Shown: piece by piece, positions 23,004 through 31,832 of the stretch | Numbering within the stretch: the first letter of the stretch is position 1 | Layout: each line of letters starts with the position of its first letter | NCBI RefSeq assembly: GCF_005886875.1 | Contig: NZ_PNBY01000012.1 | Coordinates: 1 to 64,000, forward strand | DNA: 64,000 nucleotides | Direction of reading: 5' to 3' | From: Pseudoalteromonas aurantia | GTDB taxonomy: Bacteria; Pseudomonadota; Gammaproteobacteria; Enterobacterales; Alteromonadaceae | The notes under the pieces: generated by a model | Database searches by the model: none | What the model saw: the letters and a program-made list of their open reading frames with translations, nothing else | What the model was told of the DNA's origin: nothing | Program-made: the position numbers and the translations under genes

Positions 23004-23032
23004 AAGCCTAAGCTCAATGCCTAGGCTTTTTT
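23004..23032 (+). terminator. intrinsic terminator of serS
   Basis: AAGCCTAAGC / GCCTAGGCTT stem (one mismatch) with a 5-nt loop, followed by a T-rich tail, 31 bases after the serS stop. Confidence 0.85.
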
Positions 23033-23167
23033 ATTTTTAGAGATTAAACCGCAAAATCAAGAGAAGTCAATTTTTCAAATGATGAAACTAAACAGGGCCT
23101 TGATTGATTAAAAAGTAAGCGAGTAACTGGCTTTTACATTAATTACTAATTGGTTGAGTCTTAAACA

Positions 23168-24790
23168 TCAAATCTTAAATTTAGAAGTCGAACTCAATAA
23201 GTTGTCTGATAATTTATGTAGATTTTGAGCAACATCGCCTACCTGTGATAACGAATTCATGGTTTCTTCAAATGAACTATGCATGCTAGAGACGTTGTCT
23301 ACCACCATCGCTGCGACAGAGGTTTGTTCTTCAGTGGCTGTAGCAATTTGAGAATTCATGCCATTTATGGCGAGTATTTGCTCTGAAATAAGTTGAATTG
23401 ATGTCCCTGTTGCTTCAGCTGCTTGCGCATTATTGGTTGCCATATCTCTCGCGCTGTTCATCGCTGTTACAGAGTCAGAGGCCGCCACTGTTAGTACATT
23501 TATTAATTCACGAATCTCATTGGTTGATTTGGCAGTTCTTGATGCAAGTTCTCGCACTTCATCAGCTACAACCGCAAAGCCACGACCTTGTTCGCCAGCT
23601 CTTGCAGCTTCTATTGCAGCATTGAGCGCCAGTAAGTTGGTTTGCTCTGCAATTGAGGTAATGACGTTTAGAATTTGCGTTACGTTCTGCGTATCATCTG
23701 CCAGTTTATTTATGGTGTTTGCCGCTTTATTAATTTCTTCACTTAAGTCTTGTGATTGAGCCACAGACACATTAATTTGCTTCATACTTTCGTCGACCGC
23801 GTTTTCCGCTAACTCAGCGGCTTGGAATGCATTAGCCGCTGACTGCGAAATATCGCCAACGCTTTGCTTCATTTCTTCCATCGATTGACGAACAACTTCA
23901 GCATCACTTGATTGCTGTTGGGTCGCTTGCTCAGCAGATTGCATCCCTTGTACTAACCGCGTTGAATTTTGTGTTAGTGGCTCTACAACAGCGACAACGT
24001 CAACAACGGTGGATCTAAGTAAATTAACAAACGCATTAAAGTTGCGAGATACTTGGCCTATTTCATCAGCAGAATACACGGTAAGTTGTGAACTTAATGA
24101 CCCTTTACCTTCCGCGAGTAAATGTAAGTTATCAGCTGCTTCTTTAGCCGCTGAACTAATTCCTTTAGCGATTAAAACTGCAAGCACAATAACAATTAAT
24201 AACGATACAATGGTCACAATGAACATTTTAGTTAGTGCACTGTCTGCATTGGCTTTGGTGTTGTTTACAAGTTCAAAAAAACGATTGTCGGCACGTTTTT
24301 GGTCTTGGCTCAACGTGTCGATGATTGACTCAAATAAGTCACTCTTTTGTTTTGCCTTTTGGGGCAGGGTAGCAAAGTCGGCAGTGCCATCGATCATGCT
24401 GTTTGCAATGTTTCTGGCGATTGTTTCATACTTCTTAATGTCACTGATGGTGCTGGTAGTCGGGAAATTGTTGCTGAGATCAGGAATTGTTTCGAGGTTT
24501 TCGAGTAAAGTTCTACTAACAACTTGTGCTTTATCAATGAGTTCTGCATCTCCAAATGTGACCGACTGAGTGTACGTTTCATCTAATGCTTGCATCATTG
24601 TTACATTTTTTGATGTCAATATTAGTAATTTATATGTTTGTTTTTCAAGCTCATCGAGTGATTGCTTATTTGCTTGCATAGAGTTGTAGTTGATCATCAC
24701 CAACACGACAAATGCAGCTACTGCGACAATCGTTATAGCGTGTATCTTTTTTGAGATACTTAAATTTTTTGAATGCAATAATAATGACAT
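23168..24790 (-). CDS. methyl-accepting chemotaxis protein with helical-bundle sensor
   Basis: Chemoreceptor of 540 residues. Membrane helix 1 is at about residues 15-33, with a short all-helical periplasmic sensor (about 35-185) of the four-helix-bundle type. Membrane helix 2 (about 188-210) is followed by HAMP and a signalling bundle with the invariant hairpin ([20 protein letters not shown]). An AAGGTG site upstream supports the ATG at 24790. It is divergent from a porin and PstS-like gene pair, so it might sense a related solute, but this is only positional inference. Confidence 0.93.
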   Translation of the reverse strand: MSLLLHSKNLSISKKIHAITIVAVAAFVVLVMINYNSMQANKQSLDELEKQTYKLLILTSKNVTMMQALDETYTQSVTFGDAELIDKAQVVSRTLLENLETIPDLSNNFPTTSTISDIKKYETIARNIANSMIDGTADFATLPQKAKQKSDLFESIIDTLSQDQKRADNRFFELVNNTKANADSALTKMFIVTIVSLLIVIVLAVLIAKGISSAAKEAADNLHLLAEGKGSLSSQLTVYSADEIGQVSRNFNAFVNLLRSTVVDVVAVVEPLTQNSTRLVQGMQSAEQATQQQSSDAEVVRQSMEEMKQSVGDISQSAANAFQAAELAENAVDESMKQINVSVAQSQDLSEEINKAANTINKLADDTQNVTQILNVITSIAEQTNLLALNAAIEAARAGEQGRGFAVVADEVRELASRTAKSTNEIRELINVLTVAASDSVTAMNSARDMATNNAQAAEATGTSIQLISEQILAINGMNSQIATATEEQTSVAAMVVDNVSSMHSSFEETMNSLSQVGDVAQNLHKLSDNLLSSTSKFKI

Positions 24791-24997
24791 ATAACACCTT
24801 GTAAGCTAATAATATTACAACATCTTGGTTGTGATATACGACTAGATAAGTGGGTACTTAAGGCTTTGGGCTCTAACTGCTGTATCCAACATATACCTAA
24901 AGCTTAGTATCAATCCAATTTTTATCAATAAAACTTTCTTTTTCGGATGTTTAACTATACTTAACGAGTCAATAACCCTAGATTAGCGGAGCTATCT

Positions 24998-26068
24998 ATG
25001 AAATTAAAATCTACTCTCTTGATTGCTGCTTTGACTTCAACGGCGCTTCACGCAGAGGTCAATATATCCGGTTTTGCAAGTATTAATGGCGGTAAAGTGC
25101 TTAACGGGTCAGGTGTGCCCCAGTTTGGACTCGCCCCTACATTCTTAGCAGATTACCCTATTGTGAGTGCTTACAAAGAAGACTTTTCTTTTTCGCCAGA
25201 ATCATTAATTGGCTTACAAGTTAGTGGTGATTTAGGAGAAGGCTTAAGTGTTACAGGGCAAATTGTTGCTCGAGGCGCTAACGATTATGATGCCGAATTT
25301 GAATGGGCATATGTGTCGTATGACATTAACGATAGTTGGACCATTCAAGCTGGTAAAAAACGTTTACCACTGTTTTATTACTCTGATTTTTATGATGTTG
25401 GATATGCGTATGTGTGGATGCGTGCACCTGCTGATAACTATACATGGCAAATATTTAACTACGAAGGGGTCAATTTACTCTACAACGGTTCAATAGGTGA
25501 TTGGGGTATTTCCGCCAATATTTATACAGGTCGTGAAGATGATGAAGAGAATAAGTTATTATCTGACTTTTTCTTTCAAACACCTACAAGAGAGATCTGG
25601 GAAGATATTTTGGGCGGTGTAGTACAGTTTAGCTATGACTGGTTAGAGATCAGAGCAACACATATGCAATATACAAATAGAAGGTTTCGTAATGGTGAAG
25701 CTTCGATGTGGGATGGCAAAGATTCTCGGGAAGGTAAGTTTTATGGGTTAGCGGCCAATGCTGATTTCGGAAACTTTTTTGTTTTAACAGAGTTTAATCG
25801 GTTGGATCTTGGTGGGAATCTAGATACGTATATGATAAGTGCGGGGTATAGAATAAATGAATTGACGCCTTATGTAATGGTGTCTAATTTTGAGGGTGAA
25901 GGCGAAGATGCAGAAAAGCACGACACACAAGCTATAGGTGTTCGTTGGGATTTTCACCCATCTGCGGCATTTAAAGTACAGTACGACAAAGTTAAAGATG
26001 ACTCAGTATCACTGGCGGTTGCTGGAGATAGTGAAGCTTTGACAATTGGTATTGATGTGGTTTTTTAG
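24998..26068 (+). CDS. outer-membrane porin-like beta-barrel
   Basis: Outer-membrane barrel of 356 residues. The signal peptide is cut after LHA (about residue 19), and mature NISGFASINGGKV starts the first strand. Alternating-strand pattern runs throughout (e.g. WAYVSYDINDSWTIQAGKKR), ending in phenylalanine (IGIDVVF) as needed by the BAM machinery. It contains no plug domain. Porin family membership is clear, but its exact subfamily and solute are not. It lies 11 bases upstream of a PstS-like periplasmic protein gene, suggesting a phosphate or other oxyanion solute. Confidence 0.82.
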   Translation: MKLKSTLLIAALTSTALHAEVNISGFASINGGKVLNGSGVPQFGLAPTFLADYPIVSAYKEDFSFSPESLIGLQVSGDLGEGLSVTGQIVARGANDYDAEFEWAYVSYDINDSWTIQAGKKRLPLFYYSDFYDVGYAYVWMRAPADNYTWQIFNYEGVNLLYNGSIGDWGISANIYTGREDDEENKLLSDFFFQTPTREIWEDILGGVVQFSYDWLEIRATHMQYTNRRFRNGEASMWDGKDSREGKFYGLAANADFGNFFVLTEFNRLDLGGNLDTYMISAGYRINELTPYVMVSNFEGEGEDAEKHDTQAIGVRWDFHPSAAFKVQYDKVKDDSVSLAVAGDSEALTIGIDVVF

Positions 26069-26079
26069 GAGAATAGATC

Positions 26080-26487
26080 ATGAAAAAATTAATGTGTTTA
26101 TTGCTATTAACCACGGCAAGTTCTGCTTATGCGGCTGTGTCAGTCATTGTGCATCCTAGTAACGGTAGCAGTTTTGAATCATCGACCATTAAACGAATTT
26201 TTACGGGTAAAGAGAAATCTTTTTCAAATGGTAACAAAGTGATCCCGATATCTCAAGAAGCGGGAAGTGCGGTTACGGATGAGTTTAACGATAAAGTACT
26301 AAACAAGTCGTCGGCTCAACTGAAAGCATATTGGTCAAAGTTGATATTTACAGGTAAAGGTACACCACCGAAAGAAGTGTCAAATGATGCTGAGGTAATT
26401 AAAATGATATCGGCAAACCCCGACACAATTGGGTTTGTGTCATCAGATGCGGTGACAGATCAAGTTAAAGTAATAAAGCAATTTTAG
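26080..26487 (+). CDS. half-size phosphate-binding (PstS-like) periplasmic protein
   Basis: Exported protein of 135 residues with a signal peptide cut after AYA (about 19). The mature part has the PBP-like_2 (PstS) pattern: VIVHPSNGSSFESSTIKRIF, FTGKEKSFSNGNKVIPI, LKAYWSKLIFTGKG and a final GFVSSDAV. Full PstS proteins have about 300 residues in two lobes, and only about one lobe is present here. Such short proteins recur next to porins in marine gammaproteobacteria. No Pst permease genes are nearby. Co-transcribed with the porin; ends at a strong terminator. Confidence 0.8.
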   Translation: MKKLMCLLLLTTASSAYAAVSVIVHPSNGSSFESSTIKRIFTGKEKSFSNGNKVIPISQEAGSAVTDEFNDKVLNKSSAQLKAYWSKLIFTGKGTPPKEVSNDAEVIKMISANPDTIGFVSSDAVTDQVKVIKQF

Positions 26488-26495
26488 ACTAAGTG

Positions 26496-26522
26496 GGAAG
26501 GCATATAAATGCCTTCCTTTTT
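26496..26522 (+). terminator. intrinsic terminator of porin/PstS-like operon
   Basis: Perfect GGAAGGCAT / ATGCCTTCC stem with a 4-nt loop and five T residues directly after. Confidence 0.92.
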
Positions 26523-26612
26523 ATTACTAACTAACTGATATATAGCATCAAAGTAGGCATTCGAATTTTTAAATAATGCACATAATCTAGTTATATAAGG
26601 CCTGAACTGTGT

Positions 26613-27029
26613 TTAGTTTCCCCACGGGTTTTGTGGCGTAGAGCGCTGTTTGCGTGTTCTAGCTCTGTCTTTTGCAGCTTTCTTAGCCTGAATTCGTTTC
26701 GCGTCAGTAAAGCTTAATTCACACGGTGTGCCAGGTACTTGTCCCTCAGGTATAATTCGATCGCGTGGCGGTAGTTCGTATTGCACATCGTCAGGTTTTG
26801 GTAGGTTCTTAAGACGATATAAATAGAAATTTTCAACTTTTTCTTGTGCCCATACAGTTTTCTTTAAAAACTTTACGGTGGATTCAATACTTGGATTAGT
26901 CTTTAGGCAATTTAATTGTAAGTAAGCATGCAAAATCTCCCATCCATACTGGTCTACCAGCTCAATAACAACTTGCTCTAATTTTACCCCAGTTAACGGG
27001 TTGCTTGCGTATAGCTCTTTGTTATTCAT
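26613..27029 (-). CDS. VF530 (DUF2132) family DNA-binding protein
   Basis: Small basic cytosolic protein of 138 residues. The first 75 match the VF530 domain: NPLTGVKLEQVVIELVDQYG, a WE-x-L segment, then NPSIESTVKFLKKTVWAQEK. This domain was solved from Vibrio fischeri and proposed to bind DNA. The C-terminal 60 residues form a lysine/arginine-rich tail (AKKAAKDRARTRKQR) that is longer than the bare domain and could contact nucleic acid. Solitary; regulator or nucleoid role is inferred only. Confidence 0.85.
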   Translation of the reverse strand: MNNKELYASNPLTGVKLEQVVIELVDQYGWEILHAYLQLNCLKTNPSIESTVKFLKKTVWAQEKVENFYLYRLKNLPKPDDVQYELPPRDRIIPEGQVPGTPCELSFTDAKRIQAKKAAKDRARTRKQRSTPQNPWGN

Positions 27030-27132
27030 TTTTACTCACTTACTGATATTAATTGATATAATTATAATGAGAATTAGCAACTAATGAAACCAGATTTATG
27101 GCTTTTAAGCTGAGTCGGCAATGACAGACCAT

Positions 27133-28155
27133 TTAAGTATCATTATTTTTGGCACATGGCAGTGCTACGGGGATCCTATGTATGACTTGTTCTCGGATTG
27201 GCTCGTGTGGCCGGTCAATAAATATACGCCATGCATTGGCCAGTTCACTATGATTTATAAGATTGATGAACTCAGTGATTGAGGGAGAAATCTCTGTTGT
27301 GTGCAGCAGTGGCATACTTTCTTTGAGTCTTTTAACCTGTTTAGTCGTTAGTTTTTTATTCTGGTGTTTGACATTCACGATGAGTTTTTGCCAGTAAAGA
27401 TACTCAATGAAATCTGGATGCTCACTTTGCTCAACAAATTTACTGACGGCAGGCGCATACCGTGAAAAATCGGACCAGTTTGATGTAGATATCATGGTTT
27501 TTAAAAGATTGAGTCCCACACTTGAAGACAGGAATGCGTTACTACTCATACTGTGCATTAAAAATGCTTTTTTATATACGGATTTAGCTTCAATATATCG
27601 GTTTTGTAATTGATAAAAATTACCCAAATTGTTGTATAAACCCGCTTTAATGCTCTTTGTGTCGACCACTTTTAACTGTTCTTTAATTAATTTAATCGCT
27701 TTGTTGTGCTGTTCAGTATAACGATAGAGAACCGACAAATTGCTAACTACTTTGCTCAGTTGCAGCTCTGACTTAGCCCAAGGTAATGCGCATTTATTTA
27801 AGTATTCAGCATAGCTATGATCACCTATTCGGCGATGATAGATCGCCATGGGTACAAATATTTTAAACTCCCCATCTTCTACACTTCTCACCCAGTCATG
27901 TTGTGACGTTACTTTTAATGCGGAGCGGACCATAATGTGTGTATCAGTTCGTATTGCAGCTTCCATTCCCGCTAAGTGAATTTCCATCGACCCTTTTGAT
28001 GGCGCAGTTGGGATGTGTGAATTAATATTTTGGTAGTAACTAATGGCTTGATTAGGTGAGCGTTGATTGAGCGCTTTAAGCTCGTTTAAAGCTCCAAATA
28101 GTTGGGCAGGGCTCATGAGTGTTGTCAACATTACACTTAGAGAGCTTAGTAACAT
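27133..28155 (-). CDS. tetratricopeptide-like repeat protein, unknown role
   Basis: Helical protein of 340 residues. The central part contains TPR-like pairs, for example LYNNLGNFYQLQNRYIEAKS with the next helix KKAFLMHS, and AEYLNKCALPWAKSELQLSK before it. A short hydrophobic N-terminus (MLLSSLSVMLTTLMSPAQLF) could be a signal peptide lacking the usual basic start. The layout resembles TPR sensor halves of diguanylate cyclases or histidine kinases, but no output domain follows. A GAGG site seven bases before the ATG supports the start. Function unknown. Confidence 0.65.
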   Translation of the reverse strand: MLLSSLSVMLTTLMSPAQLFGALNELKALNQRSPNQAISYYQNINSHIPTAPSKGSMEIHLAGMEAAIRTDTHIMVRSALKVTSQHDWVRSVEDGEFKIFVPMAIYHRRIGDHSYAEYLNKCALPWAKSELQLSKVVSNLSVLYRYTEQHNKAIKLIKEQLKVVDTKSIKAGLYNNLGNFYQLQNRYIEAKSVYKKAFLMHSMSSNAFLSSSVGLNLLKTMISTSNWSDFSRYAPAVSKFVEQSEHPDFIEYLYWQKLIVNVKHQNKKLTTKQVKRLKESMPLLHTTEISPSITEFINLINHSELANAWRIFIDRPHEPIREQVIHRIPVALPCAKNNDT

Positions 28156-28319
28156 ATTCGATCCTCAGGAATACCAACTATAAATTTGATTATATCAGTA
28201 AATTTAGTTGGCTTGATAGGCTATTGAGAGATGTTACGATCTTTTCATCACTTTTATTGATTGTATTGCGCGGTATCATTAAACACCAGCTTTCTGCTTT
28301 TTTATTTTTCTTACTCATA

Positions 28320-28720
28320 AATGAGCTGTTTTCAGTTAAGTGTGCAATCTACTAAACTTGGTCAATACTATCGCGCATATCAAAGATTTTTTGTGCTTTA
28401 TCGGAGATTAAGGAGGCATGTTGATACACTGCATCTAACTTTAAAATCAATACATTTACTGATTGTATTGATCCGGTTTATGAATACAGGACGTGCTTCA
28501 TCTAGTATCTTCACTGTTGTAACCGCGCTGTTTTGTTTGAGAAAATGTGTTCGATAGGTAGAAGTGTTTGGGCTTGGATTGTGTTTTATTCATTTTACTT
28601 TCAGTCACATCATAAATACGACCAAACTCATTAATCTTTGCTTTAAATTTGTAACTTTCTTGGGTTGTTCAGGCCATCATGATGCCTTTGATGAAGATAG
28701 CCTGCTCGTTTTGGCTAACT
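28320..28720 (-). pseudogene. degraded gene, coiled-coil/chemoreceptor-like remnant
   Basis: Minus-strand translation gives coding-like pieces in shifting frames: ESYKFKAKINEFGRIYDVTE (about 28670-28610), AVTTVKILDEARPVF (about 28530-28480), and VNVLILKLDAVYQHASLISD followed by KAQKIFDMRDSIDQV (about 28440-28360), each ended by stops. The heptad-like style suits a chemoreceptor or other coiled-coil protein, but the alignment is not secure. The whole 28156-29050 gap contains no intact gene I can support. Small plus-strand frames here have no ribosome binding site or family likeness. Confidence 0.35.
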
Positions 28721-29050
28721 TTATATCACTGTGTGCAGAGAGCACATTGGTGATCAAAGGCCGTGTATGCTCAATGAAGGTAACCTTTATAATACCCGTT
28801 ACGGTGAGTAGGCGTGGAAAACCCAAAAAAGACCCAAACCCTATACCTAACCGCGTTTTATTTTGAGCGTGATAATAAGCCTAATTCGATAGCCACTAAG
28901 GCCTTTTAAAACACAATTTTTTGTAGTATTGGTAAAAGGTTTAATACTGTAGGTAAAAAAGAAAGTCATTATGTCACGTTATTTGCGTCATCATGTGATT
29001 ATTTCTCTTATCTTCATATTTCTAATCAGTTGTGTTAGCTTTTAACATGC

Positions 29051-29302
29051 TTATCTAGGCTTGTATTGTGTACTACAGTGACTGCGGTTAACTTGACTGC
29101 TCCTTAGCTGCAAATGCTTGTTTTTGCGGCCTCTATGCCTTTTCCGCCAGACTTTAAAGCTATTATTGCTGACGTGCTTACGCATAAATGTGACCAATTG
29201 GCTGTCTGTTATGCCATATAGTGTGTTTATTGCTTCGTAGGGGGTGCGGTCTTCCCATGCCATTTCTATGATGCGGGAGATATCAGGTTCTTTAAAATGC
29301 AT
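29051..29302 (-). CDS. DUF2805 / TIGR03643 family protein
   Basis: Small cytosolic protein of 83 residues matching TIGR03643. The N-terminal DISRIIEMAWEDRTPYEAIN, then a short helix-turn-helix-like part (YGITDSQLVTFMRKHV), ends FKVWRKRHRGRKNKH. The helix-turn-helix look and basic C-terminus suggest nucleic-acid binding, but the function is unknown. Usually found as a solitary gene in marine bacteria, as here. Confidence 0.85.
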   Translation of the reverse strand: MHFKEPDISRIIEMAWEDRTPYEAINTLYGITDSQLVTFMRKHVSNNSFKVWRKRHRGRKNKHLQLRSSQVNRSHCSTQYKPR

Positions 29303-29431
29303 TAAAATATAGATGTGTAAAATAATTAATAGGGTCTAATACGTAAATAGAGGTGAGTATCGATCAATGTGTGTACACAGTGAGTTCAAAAAGAATAGCT
29401 GAAATTTAAATTTGTCTTTTAAATCAGTTGT

Positions 29432-30295
29432 TTAGAATTTTAGCTGGCTGATTTGTTCTTTTGTAATTGTTGGAAAGTCAGTACGGGCTTTGTATTTTTG
29501 ATACAAGTTACTGAATATGGCTGTTTGACTGATTTTGTCGAGCTCAGACATAAATGCGCTGGCTTGCTTATTTTGGCTGCGACAACACTTTTGATATTGC
29601 TTTAATAACTCAGACACTGTGTATCGAGGTGAGCGCTGCGAGTTTAGTGCAATTTCGGCTTCTATAAAAAAAGCTGCCCCAGTCCAGTAGACACGTTGTT
29701 GAGCATTTAAGGACCACATATTTTCTGTGACCGCGTAAAGTTTATTATTGATGCTACGTGTTTGTAATTTACCGCGTTGCAAACCGCTCCAAAGCCTATG
29801 GGTGAACTGTGCACGTGAAATCATACCTGCGTTGAACATAATGACATTTTGTAAATAGGTCGCCAACCCCTCACTTACCCAAAAATCTTGATAGTTAAAT
29901 AGTGGATGATATAAATGCGCAAGCTCATGATACAAAGTCCAATCTTGTATTAAAGTAGCTGTACTTGCATAGCGATTAAAATGCAATTCAACACCATCTT
30001 GGTCGCCTCTAATGACACTCGCCCAGGGCACAGGCTCTAAGGTAAAATACTTAGGGTAGAGCTTGATTGTGATATGGCTTTGCTTGAGCTGCCCAAGCGC
30101 ATGTTCTGTAGCATTAATTGCGTGGTTTACCCATGTGTTGACGGTCTCCTGCTGAGCTTTTGACAGCCCAGCAAAATTTATATAGTGAGCTTCGGCAGGC
30201 TGCGCCTCTTTCATGAGTAAAAAAACAAATGCCCACAATGCCAATAGGTGAGTGATGTGTCTTGTTTTTAATAAATTTGCTTTTGTTATTAGCAC
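29432..30295 (-). CDS. secreted zinc metallopeptidase-like protein (gluzincin, MA-like)
   Basis: Predicted periplasmic or secreted protein of 287 residues. The hydrophobic segment at about residues 14-35 ends PAEA and works as a signal peptide. The zinc site is HELAH at residues 123-127, with the third ligand E142 in WVSEGLATY, the WxxEGxA pattern of gluzincin (M1/peptidase MA) enzymes. The family is usually larger, and here only a compact catalytic core is present. The frame starts at a GTG with a weak AAAGG site, so the first few residues are uncertain. Substrate unknown. Confidence 0.75.
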   Translation of the reverse strand: MLITKANLLKTRHITHLLALWAFVFLLMKEAQPAEAHYINFAGLSKAQQETVNTWVNHAINATEHALGQLKQSHITIKLYPKYFTLEPVPWASVIRGDQDGVELHFNRYASTATLIQDWTLYHELAHLYHPLFNYQDFWVSEGLATYLQNVIMFNAGMISRAQFTHRLWSGLQRGKLQTRSINNKLYAVTENMWSLNAQQRVYWTGAAFFIEAEIALNSQRSPRYTVSELLKQYQKCCRSQNKQASAFMSELDKISQTAIFSNLYQKYKARTDFPTITKEQISQLKF

Positions 30296-30471
30296 GGCCT
30301 TTCTTTTTTACTCTGGTTGCTATACCTACTATGTTATAGACCGAATAGATAAAGAAAACTAACAGATGTATGGTTGTGTTGTTCACTATGAAACTATCTC
30401 ACGTGAATACTCGCAATAAGTATGTAATATTGATTCTAATAATGAATAATAAAATCAGAATATTAGACATA

Positions 30472-30870
30472 ATGTTGAAATTAGTTACCTTCTCTGTGTT
30501 GGTGTTAAATTTAAGTATTGCCTCTGCAAACCCTCTAATAGGTACTTGGCAGTTCGTCAAGGGGCAGTATGCAACTGACAACGGACTGGTTGAGGCACAA
30601 GCACCCCAATTGAGCTCAGTTAAGATCGTGTCTGATGGCCATTTTAATTACATTACCCAGCGTGACGGTAAGTTTTTGTATGCTGGTGGGGGCACTTACA
30701 CGCTTGATAAAGGGCGGTTTATTGAGCATGTTAAATATGGCAATGTTGAGTCTATTTTGGGAAAAACCATGGCGTTCACTTATATCGTGGAAGGAGATTT
30801 ATGGCACCACACATTGCACGAAAATGGAAAGCTGGTCGAAAAAGAGGTTTGGAAACGAATTGATCTATAG
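30472..30870 (+). CDS. small exported lipocalin-like protein
   Basis: Exported protein of 132 residues from this ATG. MLKLVTFSVLVLNLSIASA is a textbook signal peptide, which is why this start is preferred over ATG 30442 and earlier codons in frame. The mature part has the lipocalin-like/DUF4488 pattern: N-terminal PLIGTWQF, a central GGGTYTLDKGRFIEHVKYG, and the final EKEVWKRI. Family members bind unknown small ligands. Divergent from the metallopeptidase gene and sharing its short upstream region. Confidence 0.65.
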   Translation: MLKLVTFSVLVLNLSIASANPLIGTWQFVKGQYATDNGLVEAQAPQLSSVKIVSDGHFNYITQRDGKFLYAGGGTYTLDKGRFIEHVKYGNVESILGKTMAFTYIVEGDLWHHTLHENGKLVEKEVWKRIDL

Positions 30871-31077
30871 CATGCAAGGCCTCCATAATCAGTCTACCGC
30901 ATTATGTTGAGCTTGGGTACACTAAGACATTTAGCGCATTGATTAACTTAGAGTGATCCTTATAATCAATCGAATAACGATAACAAATACACTTGGGTAT
31001 TTTTATACAACCGTCAAATGTAGCAGTGAAGTCTGATGCATGTATAATGTATGCCAAATGTAGTTTAAGGGGTACTC

Positions 31078-31743
31078 ATGGGAATAGAGCATAAAACACG
31101 CACGCAACTTGTCGCAGAAGCAATCAGAGAAAAGATTTTATCTGGAGAAATTAAAGCGGGTGAGCCATTGCGTCAGGCCGCATTAGCTGAAGAGTTAAAT
31201 GTGAGCCGTATTCCTGTTAGAGAAGCACTCTTGCAGCTAGAAGCTGAAGGGTTAGTTAATTTTGAAGCCCATAAAGGGGCGACTGCAACAATGTTAAGCG
31301 CAGATCAGATTGACGAAATATTTGATTTGCGTGCTTTGTTGGAAGCTGAGCTATTACGCCATTCAATTGTTAACCTTACGCCTAGGGATTTGTTAGAGGC
31401 TGAAGCCATCTTATATGATTTAGAAGAGGCGACAGCTGCCGGAGACACCCAGTTAGCTACAGGTAAACTCAATGCTGAATTTCATGTCAAGCTTTACAGT
31501 AAAGCAAACCGGCCACAAACCGCAGAATTGGTTGCAATGTACGGCAAAAACTCTGAACGTTATGTACGTATGCATATTTTGTTAGCTGGTGGTATAAAAA
31601 CAGCACCAGAGGAGCATCGTACTTTACTTGAGTTCTGTAAAGCTAAAGACGTTAATGCAGCTTGTGATTTTTTGAAAAAGCATATCACAGGGGCAAAAGA
31701 CGACATCAAGAATCTTTTGGTTAAAATGGAACAAAACCAATAG
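31078..31743 (+). CDS. GntR family transcriptional regulator (FCD type)
   Basis: DNA-binding repressor of 221 residues. The N-terminal winged helix (residues 8-72) contains LREAALAEELNVSRIPVREA-like residues (here QAALAEELNVSRIPVREALL). The C-terminal FCD ligand domain carries metal-ligand candidates in NAEFHVKLY and APEEHRTLLE. An AAGGGG site precedes the ATG, and a TATAAT lies at 31043-31048. It heads a unit with a proline peptidase and an ornithine cyclodeaminase-like enzyme. A perfect ATTGTATACAAT palindrome follows its stop and is the probable operator. Inferred ligand: an amino or imino acid. Confidence 0.9.
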   Translation: MGIEHKTRTQLVAEAIREKILSGEIKAGEPLRQAALAEELNVSRIPVREALLQLEAEGLVNFEAHKGATATMLSADQIDEIFDLRALLEAELLRHSIVNLTPRDLLEAEAILYDLEEATAAGDTQLATGKLNAEFHVKLYSKANRPQTAELVAMYGKNSERYVRMHILLAGGIKTAPEEHRTLLEFCKAKDVNAACDFLKKHITGAKDDIKNLLVKMEQNQ

Positions 31744-31759
31744 CCGAACGGTTTTTTTG

Positions 31760-31789
31760 AATATTTAATATTGTATACAATTAAATATT
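31760..31789. promoter_or_regulatory. probable GntR-family operator
   Basis: The core ATTGTATACAAT (31770-31781) is a perfect 12-bp palindrome, extended by AATATTTA / TAAATATT flanks with a 2-base offset. TTGTATACAA-type sites are typical of FCD GntR regulators, and it sits between the regulator and the peptidase gene. Confidence 0.6.
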
Positions 31790-31832
31790 GCGCTATGTTG
31801 TGATTCACTCGTACACAATTACATAGCGCAAT
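31787..31832 (+). promoter_or_regulatory. 12-bp inverted repeat covering the peptidase start codon
   Basis: Arms ATTGCGCTATGT (31787-31798) and ACATAGCGCAAT (31821-31832) are perfectly complementary, with a 22-nt loop. The second arm includes the first two bases of the ATG at 31831, so an RNA hairpin would hide the start. No clear ribosome binding site lies between the arms. Confidence 0.55.

Noticed and set aside
24009-24569. Plus-strand frame of about 186 codons opposite the third chemoreceptor
   Set aside because: Mirror of the chemoreceptor coding sequence; the same kind of mirror frame appears opposite the other two receptors.
28321-28866. Two small plus-strand frames (78 and 100 codons)
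   Set aside because: No ribosome binding site or family likeness, and the opposite strand shows more protein-like, though broken, sequence.
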